Below, piece by piece: positions 7,321 to 15,720 of a stretch of 64,000 bases of DNA; within the stretch, counting starts at the first letter, position 1, and each line of letters opens with the position of its first letter. A program made the translations under genes and the position numbers. Source of the DNA: JAGVSZ01 sp035456405 (GTDB lineage: Bacteria; Pseudomonadota; Gammaproteobacteria; Burkholderiales; SG8-39). The stretch spans positions 1 through 64,000 of the forward strand of contig DATIDG010000008.1 in NCBI GenBank assembly GCA_035456405.1, written 5' to 3'. Below the pieces are notes generated by a model that saw only the letters and a program-made list of their open reading frames with translations, was not told the origin of the DNA and searched no databases.

Positions 7321-7393
7321 GCCCCTCAGCCGGGCAGCGCGCCGCCCCGGATGCTTGTGCGCCGTCGGGAAATCGGGTGCAATACCCGCGCCC

Positions 7394-7771
7394 ATGGCCG
7401 CCCGGCACGAGATCACCGTCACCGCGAAGACGCAGTACCTCGCCGACCAGTCGGACGAGGCCGCCGACCGCTACGTCTTCGCGTACACGATCACGATCCG
7501 GAACACCGGCGCCGCGGCCGCGCAACTCGTCAGCCGGCACTGGATCATCACCGACTCGAACGGCAAGGTGCAGGAGGTCAAGGGCCTCGGCGTGGTCGGC
7601 GAGCAGCCCAAGCTCGCCCCGGGCGAGTCCTACGAGTACACGAGCGGCGCGGCGATCGCCACGCCGGTCGGCACGATGCGCGGCAGCTACCAGATGGTCG
7701 CCGAGGACGGCACGAAGTTCGACGCGCCGATTCCGGAGTTCACGCTATCCATCCCGCGCGTGCTCCACTAG
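7394..7771 (+). CDS. apaG: ApaG-domain protein
   Basis: The 125-residue ApaG protein is a fibronectin-III-like beta sandwich. E. coli ApaG (formerly CorD) is linked to cobalt/magnesium homeostasis, but the molecular role is unsettled. Family signatures are YVFAYTITIRNTG near residue 30, RHWIITDSNGKVQEVKGLGVVGEQP and the C-terminal GSYQMVAEDGTKFDAPIPEF. The ATG at 7394 is chosen over an upstream non-ATG start because family members begin a few residues before the first strand. It is divergent from rpe, an arrangement I recall from related betaproteobacteria. Confidence 0.94.
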   Translation: MAARHEITVTAKTQYLADQSDEAADRYVFAYTITIRNTGAAAAQLVSRHWIITDSNGKVQEVKGLGVVGEQPKLAPGESYEYTSGAAIATPVGTMRGSYQMVAEDGTKFDAPIPEFTLSIPRVLH

Positions 7772-7781
7772 CGCGCCTTCG

Positions 7782-8402
7782 TTGGGGCTCCATCAGACCT
7801 ACCGGCTGTTCGCGCCGGTCTACGACCTCGCCATCCGCCGCGCGAGCGCGCGGGCGCGCGCCGCGAGCCTCGCGCGGCTGCCTGCGCGGGCCGGCGCGCG
7901 GGTGCTGGTCACAGGCATCGGCACCGGGCTGGACGTTCCGCACCTGCCGCCGGGGAACTGGTATGCCGGGATCGATCTGACCGCCGCGATGCTGGCGCGC
8001 GTGCCGCGCCGCGCAGACCTTGCGCTCGTGCGCGGCGATGCGATGCGGCTGCCGTTCGCGGACGGCGCATTCGACTTCGTCGTGATGCATCTCATCGTCG
8101 CCGTCGTGCCGGACCCCGCCCGGTGTCTTGCAGAGGCCGCTCGAGTGCTCAGGCCCGGCGGCCGCGCGCTCGTGCTCGACAAGTTCCTCCGGTCGGGGCA
8201 GCGCGCGCCGGTGCGGCGCGCGCTGAACGCGATCTCGCGGCACGTTGCCACGCGACTCGATGTCGTGTTCGAGGATGCGCTCGCCGCTGCGCCGAGCCTC
8301 GTCGTGGAATCCGACGCACCGGCGCTCGTCGGCGGCTGGTTCCGTTCGATCGCGCTCGTGAAGACCGGGGCGACTACTTCTTCATCGTCCACCAGACGAT
8401 GA
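7782..8402 (+). CDS. Class I SAM-dependent methyltransferase
   Basis: The 206-residue protein starts with TTG at 7782, ten bases after the apaG stop. It contains a SAM-binding loop (VLVTGIGTGLDVPHLP, near 40-55), an acidic second motif (YAGIDLTAAML), RGDAMRLPFADGAFDFVVMHL and EAARVLRPGGRALVLDKF. This is the layout of small UbiE-like methyltransferases, including bacterial phosphatidylethanolamine N-methyltransferases; the substrate cannot be assigned. The last ten codons overlap a minus-strand microprotein gene (8374-8460), and the Ser-rich tail is probably a by-product of that overlap. The start codon is the least certain point. Confidence 0.75.
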   Translation: MGLHQTYRLFAPVYDLAIRRASARARAASLARLPARAGARVLVTGIGTGLDVPHLPPGNWYAGIDLTAAMLARVPRRADLALVRGDAMRLPFADGAFDFVVMHLIVAVVPDPARCLAEAARVLRPGGRALVLDKFLRSGQRAPVRRALNAISRHVATRLDVVFEDALAAAPSLVVESDAPALVGGWFRSIALVKTGATTSSSSTRR

Positions 8403-8460
8403 GCACGAGGATGGCGAGCGCGACCGCCGCCTCGACCAGGAAGATCCAGAAGCCCTGCAT
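8374..8460 (-). CDS. Single-pass membrane microprotein (28 aa)
   Basis: ATG at 8460 opens a 28-codon minus-strand frame ending in TAG at 8374. The product has a short polar start (MQGFW), one uninterrupted hydrophobic helix of about 20 residues (FLVEAAVALAILVLIVWW) and a basic end TMKK, which suits a bitopic inner-membrane peptide with the C-terminus in the cytoplasm. A single Glu lies inside the helix. Similar GFWxFLVE...WW peptides are, as I recall, present near mltA in other betaproteobacteria. It is convergent with and overlaps the methyltransferase end by 29 bases. Its function is unknown. Confidence 0.55.
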   Translation of the reverse strand: MQGFWIFLVEAAVALAILVLIVWWTMKK

Positions 8461-8515
8461 GCGTGGCTATACTTGGCGTGGTGGGCGATTGCGGACGAAA
8501 CGAGGGCGGCGCGCG

Positions 8516-9745
8516 ATGGTAACCCACGCTCGGCGTCTCGCCGTCATCGGCGCGTTTGCGGCGCTGGCAGTCATCGGTTGTGCGACGCGGCCGCCCGCGC
8601 CGTCCGTCGCGCAGGCGTGCCCCGAAGCGAAGCCGTGTCCAGCGTGTCCGGTCTGCCCGGGCGTTCCCGAAAAGCCGAAGGCGCCGACGCTCGCGCCCGT
8701 GTCGTACGCCGAGCTCCCGGGATGGGGAGAGGACGATCTCGCGGCGGCGTGGCCCGCCTTCCGCGCGAGCTGCCGCGCATTGCGCTTCCGCGAGGCCTGG
8801 CGCGAGGCGTGCGCGCGCGCCGAGGTGCTCGGCGAGCCGGACGGTGCCGCGATCCGCGCATACTTCGAGGCGAACTTCGTTCCGTACCGCGTCGCCAACG
8901 CCGACGGCGGCACGACGGGCCTCGTTACCGGCTACTACGAGCCGGTGCTGCGCGGCAGCCGCGAGCGGGGCACGCCGTTCGCGCACCCGCTCTATGCGCC
9001 GCCGGACGACCTCCTGATCATCGATCTGGCGTCGGTCGCGCCCGACACGCGGAGCATGCGCCTGCGCGGCCGGCTCGACGGCCGGCGCGTCGTGCCCTAC
9101 TGGTCGCGTGCGGAGATCGAGGACGGCAAGGCGCCGGTCAACGGCAAGGAGCTCGTCTTCGTCGACGACGCGATCGAGGCATTCTTCATGCAGATCCAGG
9201 GCTCCGGACGCGTGCGGCTCGCGAACGGCGAGGAGCTGCGCATCGGCTACGCGGATCAGAACGGCCACCCGTACCAGTCGATCGGCCGCTGGCTCGTCGA
9301 CAAGGGCGAGCTCGAGCTCGGGCAGGCGAGCATGCAGGGCATCCAGGCGTGGGCGCGCGCGAACCCGTCGCGCGTCGTCGAGCTGCTCAACCAGAATCCG
9401 AGCTACGTGTTCTTTCGCGAGCTACAGCCGAGCCCGGGCGGGCCGCCCGGCGCCCAGGGTGTCCCGCTCACGGCGGAGCGATCCGTCGCGATCGATCCCC
9501 GTTACATTCCGCTCGGCGCGCCGGTGTATCTCGCGACGACCCACCCCAACTCGAGCGTGCCGCTGAAGCGGCTGATGGTGGCGCAGGATACGGGCGGCGC
9601 GATCCGCGGCGCGGTGCGCGCGGACTTCTATTGGGGCACGGGACCGGATGCCGGGCTGCTCGCTGGCCGCATGCGCCAGTCGGGGCAGATGTGGGTCCTG
9701 CTTCCGCTGGGCTACCCCGTGTCCCCGCAGGGGAACTCTCGATGA
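8516..9745 (+). CDS. mltA: Membrane-bound lytic murein transglycosylase A, lipoprotein
   Basis: MltA cleaves the MurNAc-GlcNAc bond of peptidoglycan, producing 1,6-anhydro-MurNAc. The 409-residue protein begins with a lipoprotein signal: basic MVTHARR, a hydrophobic stretch, and a lipobox ending VIG-C with Cys22. A Cys/Pro-rich linker follows, then the MltA domain (VTGYYEPVL, MQIQGSGR, GYADQNGHPYQSIG). The C-terminal 3D domain has VAQDTGGAI and RADFYWGTG, whose Asp residues are catalytic. The ATG at 8516 is fixed by the signal peptide. The anhydro-muropeptides it releases could feed the AmgK/MurU recycling route encoded near 35-37 kb. Its stop overlaps the next start. Confidence 0.94.
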   Translation: MVTHARRLAVIGAFAALAVIGCATRPPAPSVAQACPEAKPCPACPVCPGVPEKPKAPTLAPVSYAELPGWGEDDLAAAWPAFRASCRALRFREAWREACARAEVLGEPDGAAIRAYFEANFVPYRVANADGGTTGLVTGYYEPVLRGSRERGTPFAHPLYAPPDDLLIIDLASVAPDTRSMRLRGRLDGRRVVPYWSRAEIEDGKAPVNGKELVFVDDAIEAFFMQIQGSGRVRLANGEELRIGYADQNGHPYQSIGRWLVDKGELELGQASMQGIQAWARANPSRVVELLNQNPSYVFFRELQPSPGGPPGAQGVPLTAERSVAIDPRYIPLGAPVYLATTHPNSSVPLKRLMVAQDTGGAIRGAVRADFYWGTGPDAGLLAGRMRQSGQMWVLLPLGYPVSPQGNSR

Positions 9746-10527
9746 GCTGGCTCGTGTTCGCGCTTGCGCTCGCCGCATGCGCGACTGGTGCGCATGCCGC
9801 CACGATCGAGAAGGCGGCGGTGAGGAACGCGGACGTCGAGGTGCCGTTGGAGGTCGGGCGACCTGACGGCGCCGGCCCATTCCCGCCGCTGCTGTACGTG
9901 CACGCGCGCCGCGGGTTCGAGGACGAGGATCGCCAGAACCTCCGCCAGCTCGCGGAGGCACGCTTTCTGGTCGTCGCGCCCGATTGGCAGAGCGGCCGAT
10001 TCCTCGAGCGCTGGCCGGTGCCGCACGACGCGGCGACCGAGGGCGATGTCGAGGCCGCGCTCGATTACCTGCTCAAGCGCCCCGACGCGTGCCGGATGCC
10101 GGCGGGCATCGTGGGCTATTCGCGCGGCCCCTACTACGCGATCCGGTTGGCGGCGAAGCGCCCGAAGGACGTTGCGGCGATCGTGAGCTGGTACGGCCAC
10201 ATGCAGAACCCGAATGCGCCCGAGCCGGACCAGATCTTTCGCGTCGCGCCGGAGGTCGGCCGGATCACTACGCCGGTGCTGATGCTCATCGGCGAGCAGG
10301 ACTTCGAGGTCCGGCGCCTCAGCGCGGGTCGCGCCTTCTACGCGCTGTACGAGCGCGGCGTACCGGTGGAGCTGCAGGTGTACCCGATGGCGCGGCGCGC
10401 CTTCGACTTCCGCCGCGACCAGACGCCCGAGGAGAAGATCGCCGCGCGCCACGCGCACGAGCGGGCGAAGGCGTGGCTCGTGCGCTGGATGAAGCTCTCG
10501 CCCGAGTTGCGCTGCCCGGCGCGCTGA
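9742..10527 (+). CDS. Exported dienelactone-hydrolase-like protein with altered triad
   Basis: The 261-residue protein has a signal peptide (MSWLVFALALAACATGAHA) and an alpha/beta-hydrolase fold: LLYVHARRGFEDEDRQ, then the elbow GYSRG with Ser127, and GEQDFEV for the acid. Dienelactone hydrolases usually have Cys at the elbow and a His in a GxGHxF loop. Here the elbow residue is Ser and the corresponding C-terminal loop reads YPMARRAFDF, with Arg where His is expected. It may therefore be catalytically impaired or use another His. It overlaps mltA by ATGA and is probably co-expressed with it. The substrate is unknown. Confidence 0.7.
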   Translation: MSWLVFALALAACATGAHAATIEKAAVRNADVEVPLEVGRPDGAGPFPPLLYVHARRGFEDEDRQNLRQLAEARFLVVAPDWQSGRFLERWPVPHDAATEGDVEAALDYLLKRPDACRMPAGIVGYSRGPYYAIRLAAKRPKDVAAIVSWYGHMQNPNAPEPDQIFRVAPEVGRITTPVLMLIGEQDFEVRRLSAGRAFYALYERGVPVELQVYPMARRAFDFRRDQTPEEKIAARHAHERAKAWLVRWMKLSPELRCPAR

Positions 10528-10533
10528 CGCGCG

Positions 10534-11271
10534 CTATTGCTTGTTGTTCTGCGCTTCGTCGAGCACCTTCGAGAGCTGCGGCGCGGGCCGCCAGCCCGAC
10601 ATGCGCTGGCCATCCACGAAGATGAGCGTCGGCGTCCCGTTCACGCGCAGCTTCTTGCCGAGCTCTAGATTGCGGTCAATCGGGTTCGGGCAGGTGCCGC
10701 CCGCGGTGGGCACGATGTTCCTGAGCATGAGATCGAGCCAGGCCTTCGCGCGGTCGGGCGAGCACCACACCGCGCGAGAAAGCTGCGCCGAGTCGGGCGC
10801 GATGATCGGGAGCATGAAGACGTGCACGGTCACGTCGTCCATCTTCACGAGCTCCTGGTCGAACTTCTTGCAATAGGGGCAGCGCGGATCGGAGAAGTAT
10901 GCAAACTGCCGCGTGCCCTTGCCGCGCACGATCTTGAACGCCTGATCGAACGGCAGGTCGGCGAAGCGCACCGAGTTGAGCTTGCGCATGCGCTGCTCGG
11001 TGAGGTCGGTCTGGGACTTGGCCTCCAGCACCGAACCGACGAAGAAATGCGTGGCCTCGTCGTTGGTGTAGAGGAGACGCGTTCCCTCCGGCGTGCTTAC
11101 GCGCACCTCCCAGAAACCCAGGAAGCCGGCACGCGCGACGCCGTCGACCTTCATGTTCTCGCCGAGGAAGTCCTCGGCCGCCTTGCGAATAGTCGCTTCG
11201 TCGCGAGCCGAAGCAGCGCCGGCGAAGAGCGCTGCGACGAGCGCGAGGAACGCGATGAGAGTTCTGGCCAT
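10534..11271 (-). CDS. dsbC: Thiol:disulfide interchange protein DsbC
   Basis: DsbC is a periplasmic disulfide isomerase that also reduces wrong disulfides in exported proteins. The 245-residue protein has a cleavable signal peptide (MARTLIAFLALVAALFAGAASA). An N-terminal dimerisation domain (IRKAAEDFLGENMKVDGVARAGFLGFWEV) precedes a thioredoxin-like domain with active site FSDPRCPYCKKF (Cys131, Cys134). A second Cys pair (AVWCSP and GGTCPNP) and the cis-Pro segment NGTPTLIFVDG follow. The active site is CPYC rather than the CGYC of E. coli DsbC. The gene is convergent with the upstream hydrolase and 16 bases downstream of the hydroxylase gene. Confidence 0.93.
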   Translation of the reverse strand: MARTLIAFLALVAALFAGAASARDEATIRKAAEDFLGENMKVDGVARAGFLGFWEVRVSTPEGTRLLYTNDEATHFFVGSVLEAKSQTDLTEQRMRKLNSVRFADLPFDQAFKIVRGKGTRQFAYFSDPRCPYCKKFDQELVKMDDVTVHVFMLPIIAPDSAQLSRAVWCSPDRAKAWLDLMLRNIVPTAGGTCPNPIDRNLELGKKLRVNGTPTLIFVDGQRMSGWRPAPQLSKVLDEAQNNKQ

Positions 11272-11287
11272 GGTGTCCTTCCGGTGC

Positions 11288-12457
11288 CTAACCGACGGCG
11301 TGGCGAACGAGCAGGTTCTTTATGACCGGCAAGCGGTCGGTCAGGTTCAATCCGAGGTTGCGGAGCCGTGACGGAATGCGCCCGGTCTGGCCGAACAGCC
11401 CGACGAGCCCATGGGTGACGGTGCGCATCGCGAGTATAGCCTCCGCCCGGGACCGCTCGTACCGGCGCAGCAGCATGCGGTCGCCGGAGTCCGCCGCGCC
11501 GCGGTCGCGCAGCACTGCGGCGAGGGTGCGCGCGTCGCCGAATCCGAGGTTCACGCCCTGTCCGGCGAGCGGGTGCACGACGTGCGCCGCGTCCCCGACG
11601 AGGGCGACCCGCGGGGCGATCATCGACTCCGCCGTCAGTCGCTGGAGCGGGAACGCCTTTGGCGGCGTGACGAGATCGAGATCGCCGAGCACGCCGCACC
11701 CCGCCGCGGCGATTCGTCGGCACAGCTCTGGCGGTTCCAGCGCGAGCAGCTCGCGGCCGTGCGCCTCGGGCGTCGACCACACCATCGACATGCGGTCCCC
11801 GGCAAGCGGCAGGTACGCGAGCACGCCGTCCTCGCGAAACCACTGGAACGCGGCGCCCTGGTGCGGCCGCGCGATCGCGAAGTTCGCGACCACGCCGAGC
11901 TGACCGTAGGCCTGCGCGCGCGCGGTGAGCTGTGCGTTGCGACGCACCCAAGATTGCGCGCCATCGGCGCCGACGACCAGGTGCGCGCCGAGCGTCGTCC
12001 CGTCGGCGAGCGACAGAGTCGCCGTGCGCTCTCCCCTGTCGAGGCGCGCGCACTGCGCGGGGGCGAACAGGCGAGTGCCGCCCTCCTGAAGCGCCTGCCA
12101 GAGCCCGTGCTGCAACCGGCCGCTCTCGACGATGTGCGCGAGCGCCGCTACACCCGTGTCGTACGCGGAGAACTCGAGCCGCGCGCCCGGCTCGTCGCCG
12201 AAGATCTCCATGCGCGCGACAGCCTGGATGCGCGCCGGATCGACCCGCCGCCATGCGCCGGTGCCCGCGAGGAACTCGCGCGACGCGGGGCTGATTGCAT
12301 AGATACGGCTGTCCCACTCGCCGGCGGACGGCGCCGGAACCGCAGTCTCGACGACCGCGACGGACAGGTCGCTGCCGGCAAGTGCGGCGGCGAGGCTCGC
12401 ACCAACGAGCCCGGCACCCACGATGACGACGTCGAAGGATTCGCGCGCTCGAGTCAC
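11288..12457 (-). CDS. UbiH/UbiF/Coq6-family FAD hydroxylase
   Basis: This 389-residue flavoprotein monooxygenase belongs to the family that hydroxylates ubiquinone precursors. The FAD-binding GxGxxG is at VVIVGAGLVGASLA near residue 10, the mid-protein DG motif at VVGADGAQSWVR, and the FAD ribityl motif at VALVGDAAHVVHPLAGQGVNLG. Which ring position it oxidises (UbiH, UbiF, UbiI or UbiM type) cannot be told from sequence alone. A second family member is encoded at 38707-39858. The frame stays open 5' of other possible starts, but the glycine motif supports the start at 12457. It ends 16 bases before dsbC begins. Confidence 0.9.
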   Translation of the reverse strand: MTRARESFDVVIVGAGLVGASLAAALAGSDLSVAVVETAVPAPSAGEWDSRIYAISPASREFLAGTGAWRRVDPARIQAVARMEIFGDEPGARLEFSAYDTGVAALAHIVESGRLQHGLWQALQEGGTRLFAPAQCARLDRGERTATLSLADGTTLGAHLVVGADGAQSWVRRNAQLTARAQAYGQLGVVANFAIARPHQGAAFQWFREDGVLAYLPLAGDRMSMVWSTPEAHGRELLALEPPELCRRIAAAGCGVLGDLDLVTPPKAFPLQRLTAESMIAPRVALVGDAAHVVHPLAGQGVNLGFGDARTLAAVLRDRGAADSGDRMLLRRYERSRAEAILAMRTVTHGLVGLFGQTGRIPSRLRNLGLNLTDRLPVIKNLLVRHAVG

Positions 12458-12473
12458 GCGCGCATTCTACGTC

Positions 12474-13487
12474 TCACCCCAGGAAGGGATGCGCGCGGAT
12501 GTAGACCTTCTCCTCCTGCATGGTGCGGCCGAGGAGCTTCACGAGCGCGAAGACAGCCTCGATGTGCGGTGTCGGCGTGCCGGTCAGCCGCCCGAGCTCG
12601 ATCACCGCGCCCACGAGCGCGTCGATCTCCGGGTCGCGGCCCGACTCGACGTCCTGGAGCATCGAGGTCTTGTGCTTGCCGACCTTCTCCGCGCCCGCGA
12701 TGCGCTTCTCGAGCGAGACGCGGAACGTGATGCCGAGCGCGTTCGCCACGCACTCCGCCTCGCGCATCATCGCCGCGCCGAGCTCGCGAGTCAGCGGGTA
12801 CTGGCAGATGTCGACGAGCGTCGAGTGGGTGAGCGCGCTGATCGGGTTGAACGTGAGGTTGCCCCACAGCTTGAGCCAGATCTCGGCGCGAATGTTGTTG
12901 AGGACCGGCGCCTTCATGCCAGCCCGGACGAACGCGTCGGACACCCGCTGCACGCGCTCGGTGGCAGCGCCGTCGAGCTCGCCGAGCGGGAAGCGGTCGC
13001 CCTCGATGTGGCGCACGACCCCGGGCGCGACGAGCTCGCACGCCGGGTACACGACGCAGCCGATGAGCCGCCGCGGATCGATGGCGCCCATGATGCGGCC
13101 GCCGGGATCGACGGCTGCGACGGTGCGGCCCTCGAACGGCCCGCCATGGCGCTGGAAGTACCACCACGGAATCCCGTTCTGCATCGGGATGACGGCCGTG
13201 TCGTCGTGCAGGAGGTGATGGAGCTCCTTCGCGACGGGCTCGACCTGATGGGCCTTCATGCCGAGGATCACGATGTCCTGCGGTCCGGCCTCCGCGAAGC
13301 TCGCGGTGGCCTTGATCCCCGGCGCGATGTGATCCGTGCCGTCGGCCATCGTGAGGCGCATGCCCTTCGCGCGGATCGCCTCGAGGTTCTTGCCGCGTGC
13401 GATGAGGGTCACCTCCTCGCTCGCCAAGGCGAGTCGCGCGCCCACATAACCGCCGATTGATCCAGCCCCCACGACGCAGATCTTCAT
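12474..13487 (-). CDS. panE: 2-dehydropantoate 2-reductase (ketopantoate reductase family)
   Basis: The 337-residue protein begins MKICVVGAGSIGGYVGARLA, an NAD(P)-binding glycine loop at the very N-terminus. That and the upstream AGGACAGGCG ribosome binding site fix the ATG at 13487. ApbA/PanE features include GMKAHQVEPVAKEL, VIPMQNGIPWW, the catalytic-region Lys in AEIWLKLWGNLTFNP and the C-terminal domain with ESGRDPEIDALVGAVIELG. PanE reduces ketopantoate with NADPH in coenzyme A synthesis. Many family members act on other 2-keto acids, and another copy lies at 48707, so the pantothenate role is likely but not certain. Confidence 0.82.
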   Translation of the reverse strand: MKICVVGAGSIGGYVGARLALASEEVTLIARGKNLEAIRAKGMRLTMADGTDHIAPGIKATASFAEAGPQDIVILGMKAHQVEPVAKELHHLLHDDTAVIPMQNGIPWWYFQRHGGPFEGRTVAAVDPGGRIMGAIDPRRLIGCVVYPACELVAPGVVRHIEGDRFPLGELDGAATERVQRVSDAFVRAGMKAPVLNNIRAEIWLKLWGNLTFNPISALTHSTLVDICQYPLTRELGAAMMREAECVANALGITFRVSLEKRIAGAEKVGKHKTSMLQDVESGRDPEIDALVGAVIELGRLTGTPTPHIEAVFALVKLLGRTMQEEKVYIRAHPFLG

Positions 13488-13627
13488 CGCCTGTCCTCTC
13501 CTGACTCGCGCGCGTACCACGGCTCGCACCGCAGAGCGTATTAGAAAGCGCTTATGTTGCGACGCGGAAACCGGACCCGTCAAGAGGGCACCCGGGCTCG
13601 TGGCTTGACCCTCGGAGCGCGCGCCGG

Positions 13628-13633
13628 GATAAT
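13628..13633 (+). promoter_or_regulatory. Putative -10 element of the tRNA promoter
   Basis: GATAAT is followed by CGCGCCCCTCCC and the mature tRNA begins 14 bases downstream. A GC-rich discriminator is typical of stable-RNA promoters under stringent control. No clear -35 hexamer was found. Confidence 0.4.
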
Positions 13634-13647
13634 CGCGCCCCTCCCGT

Positions 13648-13723
13648 GGCGAGTTAGCTCAGCGGTTAGAGCAGCGGAATCATAATCCGTTGGTCCGGGG
13701 TTCAAATCCCTGACTCGCCACCA
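13648..13723 (+). tRNA. tRNA with CAU anticodon (tRNA-Ile2 or elongator tRNA-Met)
   Basis: A complete 76-base cloverleaf can be drawn. The acceptor stem is GGCGAGT with ACTCGCC, and the D arm is AGCTC with GAGC. The anticodon stem CGGA/TCCG carries loop ATCATAA (anticodon CAT at 13680-13682). The T arm is CGGGG/CCCTG with loop TTCAAAT, and the CCA end is encoded. The short D loop (AGCGGTTAG) resembles the E. coli ileX tRNA more than elongator Met, which hints at the AUA-reading tRNA-Ile2 whose C34 is modified to lysidine. It is not initiator tRNA, because the first acceptor pair is matched. Confidence 0.93.
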
Positions 13724-13815
13724 GTTTCTCCTCCCTGAGCACCTTGACCAGGTCCTTTTCGTGGCGTCCGCCGCGGTCTCCGGCCGCTTTGTCTGACCGG
13801 GCCGCCCAACTGGCC

Positions 13816-13821
13816 TAAAAT
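13816..13821 (+). promoter_or_regulatory. Putative -10 element for the secreted-protein gene
   Basis: TAAAAT lies 25 bases before ATG 13847. Transcription starting near 13828 would include the AAAGGA ribosome binding site (13833-13838) but not an earlier in-frame ATG at 13820. That supports the start used for the next gene. No -35 hexamer at standard spacing is obvious. Confidence 0.35.
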
Positions 13822-13846
13822 GTCGCTCGATCAAAGGATTCGGACC

Positions 13847-14329
13847 ATGTCCTCACACTCGCGCCCCGCTTGCCTGCTCGCCGCGTTCGCCGTTGCGCTC
13901 GCTGCGACCACGGCATGGGCGCAAGTGCGAACACTGCCCGAGGACGCGCGGCGGGGCCATCTGTCGTTCGTGCAAAGCAATGTCGTCGCGCTGGACGACA
14001 AGCAGGTGAAGCTCGCCCCCGGCGCGCAGATCCGCGGTCCCGGCAATCTCCTCGTTCTGCCGACGGCGCTGCCGCGAAACTCGCTCGTGAAGTACCAGCT
14101 CGATGGCGGCGGCAACCTCGTCCGGGCCTGGATCCTCTCGCCCCAGGAAGCGGCGCAGCCGGACAAGTACGCCGCCCCGGCGCTCCCGTGGAGCACCTCC
14201 CCGGAGCAGGGTCGAACGATGGACCAGGTGCTCGGCACTCCGCCGCCGAGCCGGATCGGCCTGCGGCCGGGCGACCCACCGCGCGACACCACGATTCCGC
14301 CCGGCCCCGGGCAATCGGCCAACCCCTAG
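13847..14329 (+). CDS. Secreted protein of unknown function (160 aa)
   Basis: ATG 13847 follows AAAGGA at suitable spacing and opens a signal peptide (SRPACLLAAFAVALAATTAWA, cleavage probably before Q). The mature part is small and Pro-rich at the end. The middle segment VVALDDKQVKLAPGAQIRGPGNLLVLPTALP followed by YQLDGGGNLVRAWILSPQE looks like a short beta barrel or SH3-like unit, with an extended tail GLRPGDPPRDTTIPPGPGQ. I do not recognise a characterised family. It precedes miaB by 29 bases on the same strand and may be co-transcribed with it. Confidence 0.75.
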   Translation: MSSHSRPACLLAAFAVALAATTAWAQVRTLPEDARRGHLSFVQSNVVALDDKQVKLAPGAQIRGPGNLLVLPTALPRNSLVKYQLDGGGNLVRAWILSPQEAAQPDKYAAPALPWSTSPEQGRTMDQVLGTPPPSRIGLRPGDPPRDTTIPPGPGQSANP

Positions 14330-14358
14330 CCGACCGTCCCGCGTCGCCGCGGAATGCA

Positions 14359-15720
14359 ATGACCCGCCGCGTCTTCATTCGCACGTTCGGCTGCCAGATG
14401 AACGAGTACGACTCGGACAAGATGGCCGACGTGCTCGCCGCCGCGGACGGCTACGAGCTCGTCGCCGCACCCGAGGACGCGGACGTGATCCTCTTCAACA
14501 CGTGCTCGGTGCGCGAGAAGGCGCAGGAAAAGGTGTTCAGCGACCTCGGAACGGTGCGGCATCTCAAGCGCGCGAAACCGGACCTCATCATCGGGGTCGG
14601 CGGCTGCGTCGCGAGCCAGGAGGGCGGCGCCATCGTCGCGCGCGCGCCGTTCGTCGACCTCGTGTTCGGACCGCAGACGCTGCACCGCCTGCCCGAGCTC
14701 ATCGCCGCGCGGCGGCGCTCGGGCAGCCCGCAGGTCGACGTCTCGTTCCCGGAGATCGAGAAGTTCGACGCCCTCCCGCCGGCGCGCATCGCGGGCCCGA
14801 CCGCGCACGTGTCGATCATGGAAGGCTGCAGCAAGTACTGCAGCTTCTGCGTCGTGCCGTACACGCGCGGTGAAGAGGTCTCGCGGCCGTTCGACGACGT
14901 ACTGGCCGAGGTGGCCGATCTGGCGGACCGTGGCGTGAGGGAAGTGACGCTGCTCGGTCAAAACGTCAATGCATATCGCGGCAGGATGGCCGACGATGAA
15001 ACCGCGGATTTCGCGCTGCTGCTCGAGTACCTCGCCGAGATGCCCGGCATCGAGCGCATCCGCTACACGACCTCGCACCCGAAGGAGTTCACGCGGCGGC
15101 TGATCGACGCGCACGCCAGGCTCGCAAAACTCGTCCCGCACGTGCACCTGCCGGTCCAGGCGGGCTCCGACCGCGTGCTCGCCGCAATGAAGCGCGGCTA
15201 CACCGTACTCGAATACAAGTCGATCATTCGCGCCCTGCGCGCGGCGCGCTCGGACGTCTCGATCTCGTCCGACTTCATCGTCGGCTTCCCCGGCGAGACC
15301 GAGCGCGATTTCGAGCAGACGATAAAGCTCGTCGCGGACGTGGGCTTCGACGCGTCGTTCTCGTTCGTCTACAGCCGCCGGCCCGGCACGCCTGCGGCGG
15401 AGCTCCCCGACGACACGCCGCCAGAGACAAAGCTCGCGCGGCTGCAGCGCTTGCAGACTTTGCTCGAGACGCGGGCGCGCGCCATCAGCGAGTCGATGGT
15501 CGGGACGGTACAGCGCGTGCTCGTCGAAGGCCGCGCCAAGAAGGACCCGAACGAGCTCGCCGGCCGCACTGCGAACAACCGCGTCGTGAACTTCCCCGGG
15601 CACCCGCGCCTCGTCGGCGGCTTTGTCGACGTGGTGGTGGAAGGGGCGCGCCCGCACAGCCTGCGCGGGCGGGTCGACGGGGTCGAGCACGCGATGGCGC
15701 CAGTGGTGGCATCCTACTGA
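14359..15720 (+). CDS. miaB: tRNA-2-methylthio-N6-dimethylallyladenosine synthase MiaB
   Basis: MiaB is a radical SAM methylthiotransferase that converts i6A37 to ms2i6A37 in tRNAs reading UNN codons. The 453-residue protein has the N-terminal domain with Cys residues of the second iron-sulfur cluster (RTFGCQMNEYDS, LFNTCSVREKA, GVGGCVASQEG). The radical SAM motif is GCSKYCSFCVVPYTRGEE. Later come LLGQNVNAYRG, HLPVQAGSDRVLAAMKRGY and SSDFIVGFPGETE, and a C-terminal TRAM domain (GTVQRVLVEGRA...NRVVNFPGHPRLVGGFVDV in part). All cluster ligands are present. It heads the conserved run miaB-phoH-ybeY-corC-lnt. Confidence 0.97.
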   Translation: MTRRVFIRTFGCQMNEYDSDKMADVLAAADGYELVAAPEDADVILFNTCSVREKAQEKVFSDLGTVRHLKRAKPDLIIGVGGCVASQEGGAIVARAPFVDLVFGPQTLHRLPELIAARRRSGSPQVDVSFPEIEKFDALPPARIAGPTAHVSIMEGCSKYCSFCVVPYTRGEEVSRPFDDVLAEVADLADRGVREVTLLGQNVNAYRGRMADDETADFALLLEYLAEMPGIERIRYTTSHPKEFTRRLIDAHARLAKLVPHVHLPVQAGSDRVLAAMKRGYTVLEYKSIIRALRAARSDVSISSDFIVGFPGETERDFEQTIKLVADVGFDASFSFVYSRRPGTPAAELPDDTPPETKLARLQRLQTLLETRARAISESMVGTVQRVLVEGRAKKDPNELAGRTANNRVVNFPGHPRLVGGFVDVVVEGARPHSLRGRVDGVEHAMAPVVASY

